DNA of 64,000 nt from JAWWPY01 sp964412845 (GTDB lineage: Bacteria; Actinomycetota; Actinomycetes; Streptosporangiales; Streptosporangiaceae): positions 31,234-95,233 of the forward strand of contig CAYPQM010000002.1 of assembly GCA_964412845.1 (NCBI GenBank), in the 5' to 3' direction. Within the stretch, counting starts at the first letter, position 1, and each line of letters opens with the position of its first letter. A model generated the notes under the pieces. The model was not told where the DNA came from and made no database searches. It saw only the letters and a list, made by a program, of their open reading frames with translations. This document shows, one piece after another, positions 41,470 through 50,920 of the stretch. Position numbers and translations under genes: made by a program.

Positions 41470-42453
41470 TCAGGCAGCGAAGGCGTCTTGGTACGCGCCG
41501 GGGATGTTGATCTCGGCGGTCGGGACGCAGCGGCAGCGGGGGTGCGCGGGCATCGGCGGGAAGTCCTCGACCGGCCAGGGCGAGGCGGCCTCGTTGGCGT
41601 CGCACACCGGGCAGACCCTGGTGTCTCCCGCTGTCAGCCAGGAGACGCGGGTCACGCCTTCGGTGCGGTACAGGCTCAGCGCGCCCTGGGCCATGGCGGT
41701 GTTCAGGGCCCAGTCGACGACGAAGGAGACGGCCTCGACGGTCGCGCCGTCCAGGATCTCGACAGCGCCGGCGAGCATCTCCTCGTAGGAGGCCCCCGCC
41801 TCGGCGGCGTCGGCCAGCGCACGGCCGAGGTCGCCGGTGGCTCGGTCGAGCATCTTGCCGAGCCAGCCGTCCGCTTCCCCCCACAGGTCTTCGAGGTTCG
41901 CGAGCTGCTCGTAGGCGTGGGTGAACGCGATGTCGAAGTCCAGGCCGACGATGCCGAGGCGCTCGGCGGCTTGGGCGACGGCGCCGACGACGCCTTCGGC
42001 GCGCCCGACGGCGACGGCGTTGCGTAGCGCCGTGCGGATCTTGGCCCAGGCATCGCCGTACGGCAGCATCCCGAGCAGGATCTTCACGCTCCGGACCGCG
42101 CGCGCCCAGATGCCCTGGTCGCGGCCTTCGGCGATGCCGTCGGTCAGGCTCTTGCGGAAGTCGCGGACCATGTCGGCGATGGCCTGGCGGGTGAAGCCGC
42201 CGCGCCACGCGTCGGCCACGAGCTCCGTCTGCTCGGCGGCGAGCTGGTCCCGCCGGTCGAAGATTAGGGCCCAGGTGCCTTCCAGGGAGCCGAGCTTGAG
42301 CGTGACCTCGAGGATCTGTGGCTCGTCGGCGTGCTCGCAGGCCAGCGCGACCGCGGCGCGGCAGCCGGCCCGGGTGCGGGCGTTGATCGGGCCGCCGGAG
42401 CGTGCGAGGCCGGCGGCGTAGGCGTGGCGGGCGTACGGCGCGATTGGATGCAC
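41470..42453 (-). CDS. MuF-like minor head protein
   Basis: This 327-residue protein ends with the phage Mu F-type signature SWLTAGDTRVCPVCDANEA, then FPPMPAHPRCRCVPTAEI, in which cysteines and histidine probably bind zinc. The first 200 residues are helical. MuF proteins attach to the portal and are found inside the head. Here it follows the portal and a tiny acidic gene. No toxin domain is fused to it. Confidence 0.85.
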   Translation of the reverse strand: MHPIAPYARHAYAAGLARSGGPINARTRAGCRAAVALACEHADEPQILEVTLKLGSLEGTWALIFDRRDQLAAEQTELVADAWRGGFTRQAIADMVRDFRKSLTDGIAEGRDQGIWARAVRSVKILLGMLPYGDAWAKIRTALRNAVAVGRAEGVVGAVAQAAERLGIVGLDFDIAFTHAYEQLANLEDLWGEADGWLGKMLDRATGDLGRALADAAEAGASYEEMLAGAVEILDGATVEAVSFVVDWALNTAMAQGALSLYRTEGVTRVSWLTAGDTRVCPVCDANEAASPWPVEDFPPMPAHPRCRCVPTAEINIPGAYQDAFAA

Positions 42454-42465
42454 CGCAGCCCCCCG

Positions 42466-42600
42466 TCAGCCGATGATCTTCGGGATGAGGGCTTGGACAT
42501 CCTGGGCCCGCAGCGGGTGTCCCGGGCCGTTTTCGGGTTCCTCGGCGACGTCGGGATTCCCGTCGTCGTCGTCGCCGTCGGTGTCGGCCGGGTCGGTCAC
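42466..42600 (-). CDS. tiny acidic protein between portal and MuF
   Basis: A GTG overlapping the portal stop (GTGA) opens a 44-codon frame: VTDPADTDGDDDDGNPDVAE, then an end RAQDVQALIPKIIG. It is very acidic at the start with a short hydrophobic helix at the end. Coding character and coupling favour a real gene; the role is unknown. Confidence 0.5.
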   Translation of the reverse strand: MTDPADTDGDDDDGNPDVAEEPENGPGHPLRAQDVQALIPKIIG

Positions 42601-44117
42601 GCGGCTTCCTCAGGGTCGTCGTCGGGCAGGCTGATCAGGGCCTCGCGCAGGCGGCGGCGGTACCGCTTCGCCCAGCTTTCTTTGGTCTCTGGGTTTTCAT
42701 CAGAGCCCGGATCGTCCTCCCCGTCGCGTGGTGGCCCGGCTTCGGCGTCGGCGCCGGACTTCGGGGCTGGCGTGGGGGCCGGGGTCTTGCTGGCGACCGT
42801 GGCCGTGCTCATGGCCTTCATGTCGGACCACAGGACGACGTTCTGGCGGTCGACGAGGATGGGTTCGTTGCCGCCGTCGACCGGCGGTTCGCCGATCTCG
42901 GTCCGGTACCGGTTGAGGGTCCAGGAGCCGTTGCGCAGGCGGGTGTCGCGGATGTCCTCGATCGTCTTGGAGTCACGGAGGTCGACCTCGCCGAATTTGA
43001 GGCACCAGTCGGTGATGCCGAAGCCGACGCGCACGATGTGGTAGTTGATCTTCTCCAGGACCAGCTGAGCGATCGGGTCGCAGGTGTTGACGTGGAAGGT
43101 CTTCATCTGGGACTCGCCGGTACCCGAGCCGAGGTGCCCGGACTCGATCACGCTGGCCATCGCCGGCGGGACGCCGAGCGCGGCGAGGATCTCGTCACGC
43201 TTCTGGTCCAGCCAGGTCTCGACGTCCGTGATGCGGCCGGGCTGGAGCTCGGTGACCCGGCCGCCGTTCTTCGTCGGGATCGGCGCGCCGATGTTCCGCG
43301 CGCCGATGTTCCGCTGCGAGTACCGGGCCATCCAGCGGTTGATCTCCGCGGTCGGCATGCCGGCCGGGAAGTCGACGTGGACGGTCGGCGGCAGTCCCTT
43401 GCGGAACATCTCCTTGCCGGTCGCGGCGGCGAACAGCCAGGCGGTGATGGGCACTTGGGCGGCGAGCAGCGGTGACACTCCGAAGACGCCGCTCCGCGGG
43501 GCGTCCATCGAAATGTGGATCACCTCGCGCGGCTTGAACGTCGCGCGCTGCCCGAAGTCGGTGATCTGGACGTAGCCGGTGATCGTGCCGTGCTCGTCGG
43601 CCTTGGGGTACATCGTCGGGGCGTCGAGGGAGTACAGCGAGACCGGGAGGTTGCCGACCCAGACGACCTCGATGTAGGCGTCGCCGAAAACCATCAGGTC
43701 GGTGATGACGCCGCGCATCAGCTGCCGGATGTCCTCGCGTTCGTTGGTGAACGCCAGGAGCCGCTCCAGCGCGAGGACCTGGGCCGGCTTGTCGGGGATC
43801 TCCTGGTCGCCCTCGCCGGTATCGCCGTTCCAGTCGGTGACCAGGCCGCCGGCGGTGATGGTGCGGGCAACCGCGTTGACGCCGGAAAAGGCCCAGGGGC
43901 AGGAGATGTAGCTGTCGTACAGTTCCGTCAGGACCGACTTGCGGTCGGACTGGGTGGAGGCGCCGACCGCCTGGTTGTACTCGGAGATGCCGCCGGGCGG
44001 GATGCCGTACTCGAAGCCGGACCGCTCGGGGGTCTTCGGCGCCAGGCCGGCGGCCGGCGCGGCCTCGGTGACGTCGTAGCGGGACCGCCACGGGCGCATC
44101 CAGGAGGGCAGTGCCAC
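42597..44117 (-). CDS. portal protein
   Basis: The 506-residue protein has the features of siphovirus portals: SYISCPWAFSGVNAVARTI, LMVFGDAYIEVVW, PREVIHISMDAPRSGVFGVSPLL, and a helical section from DEILAALGVPPAMASVIESGHLG to RDTRLRNGSWTLNRYRTEIG. The C terminus is acidic and disordered. Twelve copies would form the ring through which DNA is packaged. It is 21 bases downstream of the large terminase gene. Confidence 0.9.
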   Translation of the reverse strand: MALPSWMRPWRSRYDVTEAAPAAGLAPKTPERSGFEYGIPPGGISEYNQAVGASTQSDRKSVLTELYDSYISCPWAFSGVNAVARTITAGGLVTDWNGDTGEGDQEIPDKPAQVLALERLLAFTNEREDIRQLMRGVITDLMVFGDAYIEVVWVGNLPVSLYSLDAPTMYPKADEHGTITGYVQITDFGQRATFKPREVIHISMDAPRSGVFGVSPLLAAQVPITAWLFAAATGKEMFRKGLPPTVHVDFPAGMPTAEINRWMARYSQRNIGARNIGAPIPTKNGGRVTELQPGRITDVETWLDQKRDEILAALGVPPAMASVIESGHLGSGTGESQMKTFHVNTCDPIAQLVLEKINYHIVRVGFGITDWCLKFGEVDLRDSKTIEDIRDTRLRNGSWTLNRYRTEIGEPPVDGGNEPILVDRQNVVLWSDMKAMSTATVASKTPAPTPAPKSGADAEAGPPRDGEDDPGSDENPETKESWAKRYRRRLREALISLPDDDPEEAA

Positions 44118-44138
44118 CGGCCCTCCTCGGGGTTCAGG

Positions 44139-45737
44139 TCAGGACCAGGGCGAGTCGGTGGTAACGGCGCCGGGCCGGGCGGTGGGGGTGTCGTCGTCGA
44201 ACCAGTTGCCGTGGTCGGGCGGCGTGGGGACGGCGAAATGGCCGAGGAGGGTGTATGAGGTGTGGCCGAGTGGTTCTTCCGGCGGGGCGTCGAGGATCGG
44301 GAACTCCGGGCCTCCGCCGATGCCCATCAGGAGGTAGCGGGCGGCGTCGTACCAGTGGTCGGGGGCGTCGGTGTTGACGTCCTCGGGCCGTTTCGGGTCG
44401 CGTGGGAGGTCGGCCATGGTGGTCAGGAGCTTGGGGCAGGCTCCGTCGACGACGTGCAGCATCGGGCATGTCGCCCAGCCCATGGCGCGGTGGTGTGCGC
44501 AGGCCGGCGCTTCCTGCAGGTAGGTGTGCAGGCGGGCCTTGCCGCCGAGGCGGTCGTTGTCGCCGCGGCTCAGCGCGAGGCCTTCGGTGGCCATCTTGTC
44601 GGCGGGCGGCAGCGAGGATCCGGTCTTGCCCCACATCGCGGGGTCCGCGGACACCAGCGCGATCCTCAGGCCGCGGTTGGCTTCCAGGATCTGCCGGGCC
44701 TGCTCGACCTCGGGGGTCTGGACCATGGTGATCTCGCGGTAGAACCACATGCGGCCGTCGGCGTCGCGTGCGGCGGCGAGGTAGACGGCCGGGGCGGCCC
44801 AGCCGTAGTCCATGCCGCCGTAGCGGATCCACTCGTCGGGGACGGTGAAGGGCGGGACCGTGATGCGGTCGCGCTTCCAGTCGGGGAAGGCGGCGTCGGG
44901 CATGGCCGACCAGTCTCCGTCCCTGATCCGGGCCCGCAGGTCGGGGTCTGCGATGCCGGCGAGGGTCTTGGAGTAGTCGCCGACGTGGGGGTTGTCGGTC
45001 GCCTTGGCCGGGATGAAGATCCGGCGGCGTCCGGCCTCGTCGATGATCTCCTTGTTGCCGTAGTCGGTGGCGTCGACGTAGTTGGCCTTCACGACGCCGT
45101 GGCCGACGTGTCCGGGGTTGGATGCGGACCGTGCTCCCAGGCACGGCACCGTGGCGACGCCGGACCGAATGCGGGTGTAGAGGAAGTCAACGACGTCCGG
45201 CGGCATGGTGGTTCGCTCGTCCAAGATCAGCATGTTGATCTCGGCGGAGGACAGCGACGACGCTTCCTGCAGGTTCTTGGCGTGGCCGAAGGTGAGGACG
45301 CTGTTCCCGAGCGCGCTGCGGAACCGGAGCTCGTACTTCGAGCCGTCCCAGCGGCCACCGATCCGGCGGGCGTAGCCGTACCGGGCCAGGGTGCGCAGGA
45401 CGGACTGGTTGAGCTCGGGGAAGGAGCGCCGGAACCAGAAGATTTGGATGCCCGGGTACCGGATGCAGGTCCGCAGTGCGAGCGCCAGCAGGGACCAGCT
45501 CTTTCCGCCGCCGCCGGCGCCGCCGTACAGGACGTCAAGGTCCTCATCCGGCAGCCCGAGGAACTTCTCCTGCGGGCAGGTGCCGCAGTGGGCGGGCAGC
45601 TCGTGGGCGGGGACACCGGCGAGCTTGGCGAGCTCGCGCGGCTTGCAGACCGGTTCGAAGCCGAGCTCGGCGAAGACGTCGATCTCGACGTCTTCGACCT
45701 CGAGCCGGTCGGCGGCCTGGGCGAGGGCGGCGTCCAC
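44139..45737 (-). CDS. terL: terminase large subunit
   Basis: This 532-residue protein has the packaging ATPase motifs: Walker A GGAGGGGKS (72-80), Walker B MLILDE (169-174) followed by RTTMPP, and coupling-type SNPGH. The C-terminal nuclease domain starts with the acidic GGMDYGW segment and has SADPAMWG and DHWYDAARYL with further metal ligands. It packages DNA into the prohead through the portal and cuts it. Confidence 0.92.
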   Translation of the reverse strand: MDAALAQAADRLEVEDVEIDVFAELGFEPVCKPRELAKLAGVPAHELPAHCGTCPQEKFLGLPDEDLDVLYGGAGGGGKSWSLLALALRTCIRYPGIQIFWFRRSFPELNQSVLRTLARYGYARRIGGRWDGSKYELRFRSALGNSVLTFGHAKNLQEASSLSSAEINMLILDERTTMPPDVVDFLYTRIRSGVATVPCLGARSASNPGHVGHGVVKANYVDATDYGNKEIIDEAGRRRIFIPAKATDNPHVGDYSKTLAGIADPDLRARIRDGDWSAMPDAAFPDWKRDRITVPPFTVPDEWIRYGGMDYGWAAPAVYLAAARDADGRMWFYREITMVQTPEVEQARQILEANRGLRIALVSADPAMWGKTGSSLPPADKMATEGLALSRGDNDRLGGKARLHTYLQEAPACAHHRAMGWATCPMLHVVDGACPKLLTTMADLPRDPKRPEDVNTDAPDHWYDAARYLLMGIGGGPEFPILDAPPEEPLGHTSYTLLGHFAVPTPPDHGNWFDDDTPTARPGAVTTDSPWS

Positions 45738-45750
45738 GCCTCACCCCCGG

Positions 45751-46617
45751 CTACGGTTCAGAAGGGGCGACGCGCAGTTTGGCGGCGGCGGCCTTCTTGG
45801 CGGCCAGGATCCGTTCCTTGTCCTGAACGCCGGCGGCGGCCAGCGCCGCGTCGATGGCGTCGATGACGCGGTCGGCCTGGCTGGTGGTGATGGCGGCCAG
45901 GCGGTTGTCGATGTCGAGTCGGGCGTAGTCGGTCAGGAACTTTCCCAGCCGGTCCATGGCGCGCTCGTAGAGGACGACTTCGGCGCGCAGCTGCTCGCCG
46001 GAGCCGTCGCGGTAGCGCATGCCGCCGGCGCGCTCGTTGTCGCTGGCCTCGGCGTCGTCGTTGGCGACGCGCAGGAGCAGCTCGACGCGTTCCTGCATCA
46101 GTTCCATCCACGCCCGGGCCCGGCCGGCGACGGCGGCGAGCTCGGTGAGGGGGTTGTCCACCGGGGTGCCGACGAGGGTCCGGGCCTCCATCAGCAGCTC
46201 CCTCTCGGCGATGCGCCGCTTCGCGGCGACGACGGATTGGGGGGCCTTGCCGCCGTGGTAGTCGCAGACAGTCTGGCCGGGCTTGGCCCACTGGCGGCAG
46301 CGCTCGCCGCGGCGGTCGGTCCGCGTGGTGCCGCCGGTGATCTTGGCCGTGCAGCGGCGGTGGTCCGGCGGCGGGTTGCCCGGTTCGCGGTCCGGGTCGT
46401 GCGCCAGGCACCACGGGCCGGCGGTGGCGCGGGCGCCGCACGGCTGGCCGTCGACGTTCGTGCCCGGGCACCGCTGCTCGGGCGGGACGGTGGGCTTGGC
46501 GCGGTCGGGGTCGTGGACGTGGCAGAAGTCCTGGCCCCGGCGGGCCGGCCGCCGGCAGCGGGTGCCGTCCTTGGTCGGGGCCGTGCAGCGCAGCTCGTCA
46601 GACGGCGGGCGTTGCAT
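45751..46617 (-). CDS. terminase small subunit-like protein with three zinc motifs
   Basis: The first 125 residues hold three similar Cys/His units (CTAPTKDGTRC to CHVH; CPGTNVDGQPC to CLAH; CTAKITGG to ERCRQW to CDYHGG), each fit to bind one zinc. The remainder is helical (RAWMELMQERVELLLRVAND, LYERAMDRLGKFLTDYARLD), as in actinophage small terminases that recognise the packaging site. It lies directly before terL. Confidence 0.75.
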   Translation of the reverse strand: MQRPPSDELRCTAPTKDGTRCRRPARRGQDFCHVHDPDRAKPTVPPEQRCPGTNVDGQPCGARATAGPWCLAHDPDREPGNPPPDHRRCTAKITGGTTRTDRRGERCRQWAKPGQTVCDYHGGKAPQSVVAAKRRIAERELLMEARTLVGTPVDNPLTELAAVAGRARAWMELMQERVELLLRVANDDAEASDNERAGGMRYRDGSGEQLRAEVVLYERAMDRLGKFLTDYARLDIDNRLAAITTSQADRVIDAIDAALAAAGVQDKERILAAKKAAAAKLRVAPSEP

Positions 46618-47422
46618 GGTCGTCCGGCGGCATCGGGCGCAGGGCGGCCGGGAGGGGCTTGAACGGCACCTCGACGTCCGTGGTCTCCGGCCAGCCGTGC
46701 TGGTTGAAGATCACCTGGCCGTGGGCGTCGCGGCGGATCATGGTGGCGTGCAGCAGCATCGTGCCGTCCGGGGCCGGGATGGGTGTCAGCTCGGTGACCC
46801 AGGCCATGTCAATGCCGTAGCCGGCGAGGAACTCGGCGATGGGGCCGGCGACGGCGACGTGCATCGGCGGCGGGCCCGGGACCGGGACGGGGTCGATGAT
46901 CCGCTTGGGCCGGTTCGGCGCGGGGTCGTCGGCGCGGCAGGCGCAGGTACCGAGGCCTTGGCAGTCCTCACGGTGGACGTGGTCGCACGTGGGCATCGCC
47001 CGGACCGGGGCTGCGTCGGCGCGGTCGTCGTGTGGCGCGCTGCGCCGAGCCCCGTTGGCCTTGGTGCACGGCCGGTCCGGTGCGGCGCCGCAGGTGGAGC
47101 AGGCCCCGACGCTGTCCTTCCACATCTCGCGGACCGCGGCGCCGAGTGGGTTGTCTGGCGTGGGATCGTCGTGCTCGTCGGCGCAGATCGCGTCGGCCTC
47201 GTGGTCGTAGCAGGTATAGACCGCCTGGTGGGCGATGCCGTCGATCGGCCTCAGCGCGTCCGGGAGCGCGTCGTACTCCTCGGCGGTCGCGTGGCGGCGG
47301 TGCTGTGCCTGGGCCAGCTGGTTGCAGCCGTCGTGCTGGCACAGCTGGTGGCCCGGGCGGCTCGGGCCGCACGGGCCGCAGTCGGCGGAGTCGTGGGGGC
47401 GGGCGGTGCGGTAGGGCTGCAC
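46598..47422 (-). CDS. Cys-rich hypothetical protein upstream of terminase
   Basis: AAGGAGG eight bases before the GTG fixes the start (274 residues). It has several Cys groups: CGPCG, CQHDGC, CSTCGAAPDRPC followed by HDDR, and CQGLGTCAC. The third matches the motif in the early gene at 4619. The C-terminal domain (MHVAVAGPIAEFLAGYGIDMAW, MLLHATMIRRDAHGQVIFNQHGWPET) looks globular. A nucleic-acid-binding partner of the small terminase is possible. Confidence 0.62.
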   Translation of the reverse strand: MQPYRTARPHDSADCGPCGPSRPGHQLCQHDGCNQLAQAQHRRHATAEEYDALPDALRPIDGIAHQAVYTCYDHEADAICADEHDDPTPDNPLGAAVREMWKDSVGACSTCGAAPDRPCTKANGARRSAPHDDRADAAPVRAMPTCDHVHREDCQGLGTCACRADDPAPNRPKRIIDPVPVPGPPPMHVAVAGPIAEFLAGYGIDMAWVTELTPIPAPDGTMLLHATMIRRDAHGQVIFNQHGWPETTDVEVPFKPLPAALRPMPPDDHATPAV

Positions 47423-47436
47423 GGTGGCGCGCCTCC

Positions 47437-49782
47437 TTAGTCCAGGGTCCAGACGGCGGTCGGCTTGACCGAGCCGTCGATCTCCCACCAGCCGCCGGGC
47501 GGGATACGGATGGTGATGGGCGCGGTGAGCGCGCCGGTCCAGACAGCAGTCATGACCGGCGCCGTCTGGCCGCCCATGAGGGCGGAGACCTTCACCGCGG
47601 TGACGGTGCCGCCGCTGAGGATCACGGTCGCCCACCGCCAGTAGTTGTTGGTCTGCGCGACGCCGAGCGTGTAGGCCGGCGTGGCCACGGGCCCGACGTT
47701 CTGCAGGTCGTTGATGATCTGCAGTCCGGTCGGGTACGTCGTGGAGATCGCGCCGTTCGCGCCTGAGAGGTGCAGCTCGCCGAGCGCAGAGGACGAGGCC
47801 AGGCCGTCCGCGCCGCCGGTGTTGAGCTCGCGAAACTGGTTGGTCCCCTCGGTATCCATGCAGCCGCGGAACATCGGCCCGAAGCCTCCGGAGCCGGGGC
47901 CGATAAAGCTCATCTGATAGGAGCAGCCCTCGATGCAGATCTGCGGGGCCTTGACGGCGTGCAGCGCGCCGACGCCGGTTCCGCCGTCGCCGAAGGTGCC
48001 GACCAGGCCGAGGCCGACCCAGCCGTAGAGCAGGATGCAGCCCTCGTCGAAGACGGTGTGCTCGGTGGCGAAGATGAGGTAGGTGTAGCCGCCCTGGCAG
48101 ATGGACCGGCTGACCGAGTTCATGGCGTTGTTGCCGTTGGCCGGCATCGTGATGCCGATGCTGAAGCCGTTGGCGAACCCTGCCGGGTTGTTGTAGTCGG
48201 CCGCGCCGTAGGTCCCGGTGGTGCCCCAGGACATGTCCTCCAGGATCATCCGGGCGCAGCCGTGCGCGTTGATCACGTCGTAGGAGAGACCGTTCGCCGA
48301 GTGTGGCGTCAGGAGGCTCATGTTCTTGACGTGCAGCGTCACGTTGCTGAAGATCGGCAGCGGGTCGTGGACGACGCCGTAGCCGTTCTTGCCGGACGGT
48401 CCAGAGATCATCGCAGGGCGGCCGTTGGCGTTCGCGGAGGCCGTCTGGGCGCCGGCGGAGGCGAACACCCCGAAGGAGAGCCAGGTGGAGGCGGTCATGG
48501 CAGGGACCAGCTGCCCCCAGTAGCGGGTCTTGGCCCCGGATTCGATGCCGACGAGCTGGCAGGTGACGCCCTGGACGCCCTCGGGGACGATCGGGATGGT
48601 GAGCTGGCCGTTGCCCAGGGTGGAGCCGCCGGTGACCAGCGGGCCGTTGATCCCGTAGAAGGATCCCTCGCCGGGCGGCGTGTAGACCTGGTACAGCGGC
48701 TGGACGCCGACCTGTGGGGCGGTGAACGCGGTCGCGAAGGTGTGGCCGGCGTTGATCGCCGCCTGGATCGCCGCGGTGTCGTCGGTGGCCCACATGACGG
48801 TGGCGCCGCTGACGGTGGCGCCGGCGGCCGCGGTGAGGGTGATGTGGCCGGAGTCGGTGAACCCGGAGATGGTCGTGGCCAGGGTGGTGATGCCGGCGGC
48901 CGCGGCGTGGAGCACGAGGATCGGCTTGCCGACGTCGCTGACCTTGAACTGGTGCGAGGTCGTGCAGGCCAGAACGTGGCTGCCGTTGGTGATCGCGCCG
49001 TCCGTGACGACCTGGCCGTCACCGACGGCACCATAGGCGGTGATGTCGAACACCCACGGCGTATCGGGCTTCTGCTCCAGCAGGCCGTCGGCGTCGAGGG
49101 TGGCCACGCCGCCGGGGACGCCGAGCTGCGCGGCGGACACCGCGCCGCTGTCGCGCGGGGTGGGCACGGCGCCGGTGGCCAGGATGGTGACCTTGCGGAC
49201 GACGTGGTTGTCGTCGCTCGAGCTGTTCGCGGCCGTGAAGCCGAGCAGCGCGACCGCGCCGATGCCGGTGCCGGCCGAGATCGCGGGGCCGCCGTCGACG
49301 GACGCGGACACGGTACCGCCGGAGACCGAGACGGTCACGATGTGGGTTCCGGTGCGCAGCGGCGGGATCCCGGTCGTGGTCGCCAGGACGGTCGGCGCGC
49401 CGGTCTGCCCGGACGTCGAGGAGACGATCGAGAGCTGGTTGACGCCGTCGGTGCTGAGCGCGACGCCGATGCCGGGGATGCCGGTGAAGCCCAGGGCCGG
49501 GCCGGTGCCGCCGACGACGTCGGGCCCGGTCTGGGTCGGGTCGGCCAGCGCCAGGCACAGGCCGGAGCCGCCGGAGCCGCCGCTCACGGAGACGGTAAAC
49601 GAGACGATCAGCTCGTCGGTGGGGATCGGGACCGCGTAGAACGAGGACCCCGCGACGGTGCCGGCGCCGGCCGCGGTGAGGACGAGGTCGCCGTTGCTGA
49701 CGGTGGCCGCGCCTTCCCGGACCCAGTCGCGGTTGATGGCGGCCGGGGCCGGTGCGGGGACGAGGGTGCCGAAGCCGCCCAC
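47437..49782 (-). CDS. beta-helix tailspike or surface depolymerase
   Basis: GAGGAGG six bases before the GTG sets the start (781 residues). An N-terminal beta-sandwich (NRDWVREGAATVSNGDLVLT, VSFTVSVSGGSGGSGLCLAL) is followed at about residue 240 by WVFDITAYGAVGDGQVVTDG, the usual opening of a pectate-lyase-type parallel beta-helix. The helix continues through FSNVTLHVKNMSLL and QICIEGCSYQMSF. Such spikes bind or cut host surface sugars. The position before the terminase, away from the tail genes, is unusual. Confidence 0.75.
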   Translation of the reverse strand: MGGFGTLVPAPAPAAINRDWVREGAATVSNGDLVLTAAGAGTVAGSSFYAVPIPTDELIVSFTVSVSGGSGGSGLCLALADPTQTGPDVVGGTGPALGFTGIPGIGVALSTDGVNQLSIVSSTSGQTGAPTVLATTTGIPPLRTGTHIVTVSVSGGTVSASVDGGPAISAGTGIGAVALLGFTAANSSSDDNHVVRKVTILATGAVPTPRDSGAVSAAQLGVPGGVATLDADGLLEQKPDTPWVFDITAYGAVGDGQVVTDGAITNGSHVLACTTSHQFKVSDVGKPILVLHAAAAGITTLATTISGFTDSGHITLTAAAGATVSGATVMWATDDTAAIQAAINAGHTFATAFTAPQVGVQPLYQVYTPPGEGSFYGINGPLVTGGSTLGNGQLTIPIVPEGVQGVTCQLVGIESGAKTRYWGQLVPAMTASTWLSFGVFASAGAQTASANANGRPAMISGPSGKNGYGVVHDPLPIFSNVTLHVKNMSLLTPHSANGLSYDVINAHGCARMILEDMSWGTTGTYGAADYNNPAGFANGFSIGITMPANGNNAMNSVSRSICQGGYTYLIFATEHTVFDEGCILLYGWVGLGLVGTFGDGGTGVGALHAVKAPQICIEGCSYQMSFIGPGSGGFGPMFRGCMDTEGTNQFRELNTGGADGLASSSALGELHLSGANGAISTTYPTGLQIINDLQNVGPVATPAYTLGVAQTNNYWRWATVILSGGTVTAVKVSALMGGQTAPVMTAVWTGALTAPITIRIPPGGWWEIDGSVKPTAVWTLD

Positions 49783-49832
49783 GGTCGCCTCCTCGGGAGG
49801 TTGTGCGCGCGGGCGCGGCGGGTGATGGTCGG

Positions 49833-50369
49833 TCAGAGGAAGAAGCGTCGCCAGCGCGGGGCGTTGGCCCGGGCCGCGAGCATGGCGGGGGTGACCTGCC
49901 AGGACTCGGGCTGGCCGCAGAGCCAGTCCATGCCCGCTGTCTGTCCGGCCTGAGCGACGAGTTCCGAGCACATGAGGGCGCGGCGTCCGGCGGCGAGCCT
50001 GCTCAGCAGGCGCCAGCGCAGCCCGACCGCGGCCAGGCCGTCGGCGGTGTCGGCGGTCCAGTTGTAGCCGGTGCCGATCTTGGATGCTGCGTAGACGACG
50101 ACGGCCGAGCGCTGCGCTTCGGTCATCGGCTCCGTGGTGGACAGGACCATGGAGCAGCCGTTGTACTCGGAGATCTCGCGCACGCGTACGCCGCCCGGTT
50201 CGGCTTCGATGACGCAGGCGTCGTCGACGACGACGAAGGCGTGGTTCGCCCAGGACCGGGTAACGAGCCGGATCAGGAGTGGCCCAAGGCCCGGGGTTCT
50301 GACGCAGCCGTAGACACCGGGTGGCGGCCAGCGCCGGTGGTTCTGGGCCACGGTACCGACGTTGGTCAC
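49833..50369 (-). CDS. permuted papain-like cysteine hydrolase
   Basis: This 178-residue protein shows the permuted NlpC/P60-like (YiiX) pattern: RSWANHAFVVVDDACVIEAEPGGVRVREI with the catalytic-type histidine, then IGTGYNWTADTADGL, and ALMCSELVAQA with the likely nucleophile cysteine. Members cleave peptide, amide or ester bonds. With the tailspike next to it, it may modify host surface polymers or peptidoglycan during entry. Confidence 0.68.
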   Translation of the reverse strand: MTNVGTVAQNHRRWPPPGVYGCVRTPGLGPLLIRLVTRSWANHAFVVVDDACVIEAEPGGVRVREISEYNGCSMVLSTTEPMTEAQRSAVVVYAASKIGTGYNWTADTADGLAAVGLRWRLLSRLAAGRRALMCSELVAQAGQTAGMDWLCGQPESWQVTPAMLAARANAPRWRRFFL

Positions 50370-50920
50370 GTGCCCTCCGCCGCTGTGTCGCTACTGGAGA
50401 CGACCCAGTACCGGAACACGCCGGTACGGACGGTGCAACCGTCGGGTTCGAGCACCGGCGGATCCGCCGGGGCCAAGGGCTTGCCGTCGGCGTCGACGAG
50501 CACGGTGAGGTCTGCCACGACCGGGCCGCCGTCCCACTGCGCTCCGCCGAGGACGATGCTCAGGCCGGTAGCCGTGAGGATCTGCTCGCCGGTGTCGTAG
50601 TCGTGGACGGTCATGGCATACGACATCAGCGGGTTGCCGTCGGGCGAGGCCTTTGGCCAGGTGATGGTGATGCGACGCAACGGCTCGAGCGTCCGCGGCC
50701 GGCGCACGGCGGGTCGGGGTTCGGCCCGGACGGCTGGGCACTGGGGGTCGACGATGACCGGGTAGATCGGCGGGTCGAGCTTTCTGCAGGTGCAGTTGCG
50801 TCCGTGGTGGATGCTGATCCTGACCTGCTTCGTCCCGGGCGGGTCGAGCTCGTACTGCCTGCCCCGCGAGACGGTGCTGCGGCAGGCGGGATGCGCCGGC
50901 GGGAGGTCTTCGTCGGTCAT
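50366..50920 (-). CDS. hypothetical phage protein, 184 residues
   Basis: The ATG overlaps the previous stop (ATGA). An actinophage-type segment, ACRSTVSRGRQYELDPPGTKQV, recalls the tail and virion motif GKQYELDQ seen in the minor tail protein; CTCRKLDPP follows. The rest is beta-rich (MTVHDYDTGEQILTATGLSIVLG, VVADLTVLVDADG), as in virion surface proteins. Confidence 0.58.
   Translation of the reverse strand: MTDEDLPPAHPACRSTVSRGRQYELDPPGTKQVRISIHHGRNCTCRKLDPPIYPVIVDPQCPAVRAEPRPAVRRPRTLEPLRRITITWPKASPDGNPLMSYAMTVHDYDTGEQILTATGLSIVLGGAQWDGGPVVADLTVLVDADGKPLAPADPPVLEPDGCTVRTGVFRYWVVSSSDTAAEGT

Noticed and set aside
47770..49953. 727-codon open frame on the plus strand
   Set aside because: It is the shadow of the beta-helix spike, whose minus frame has a strong ribosome site and family motifs.
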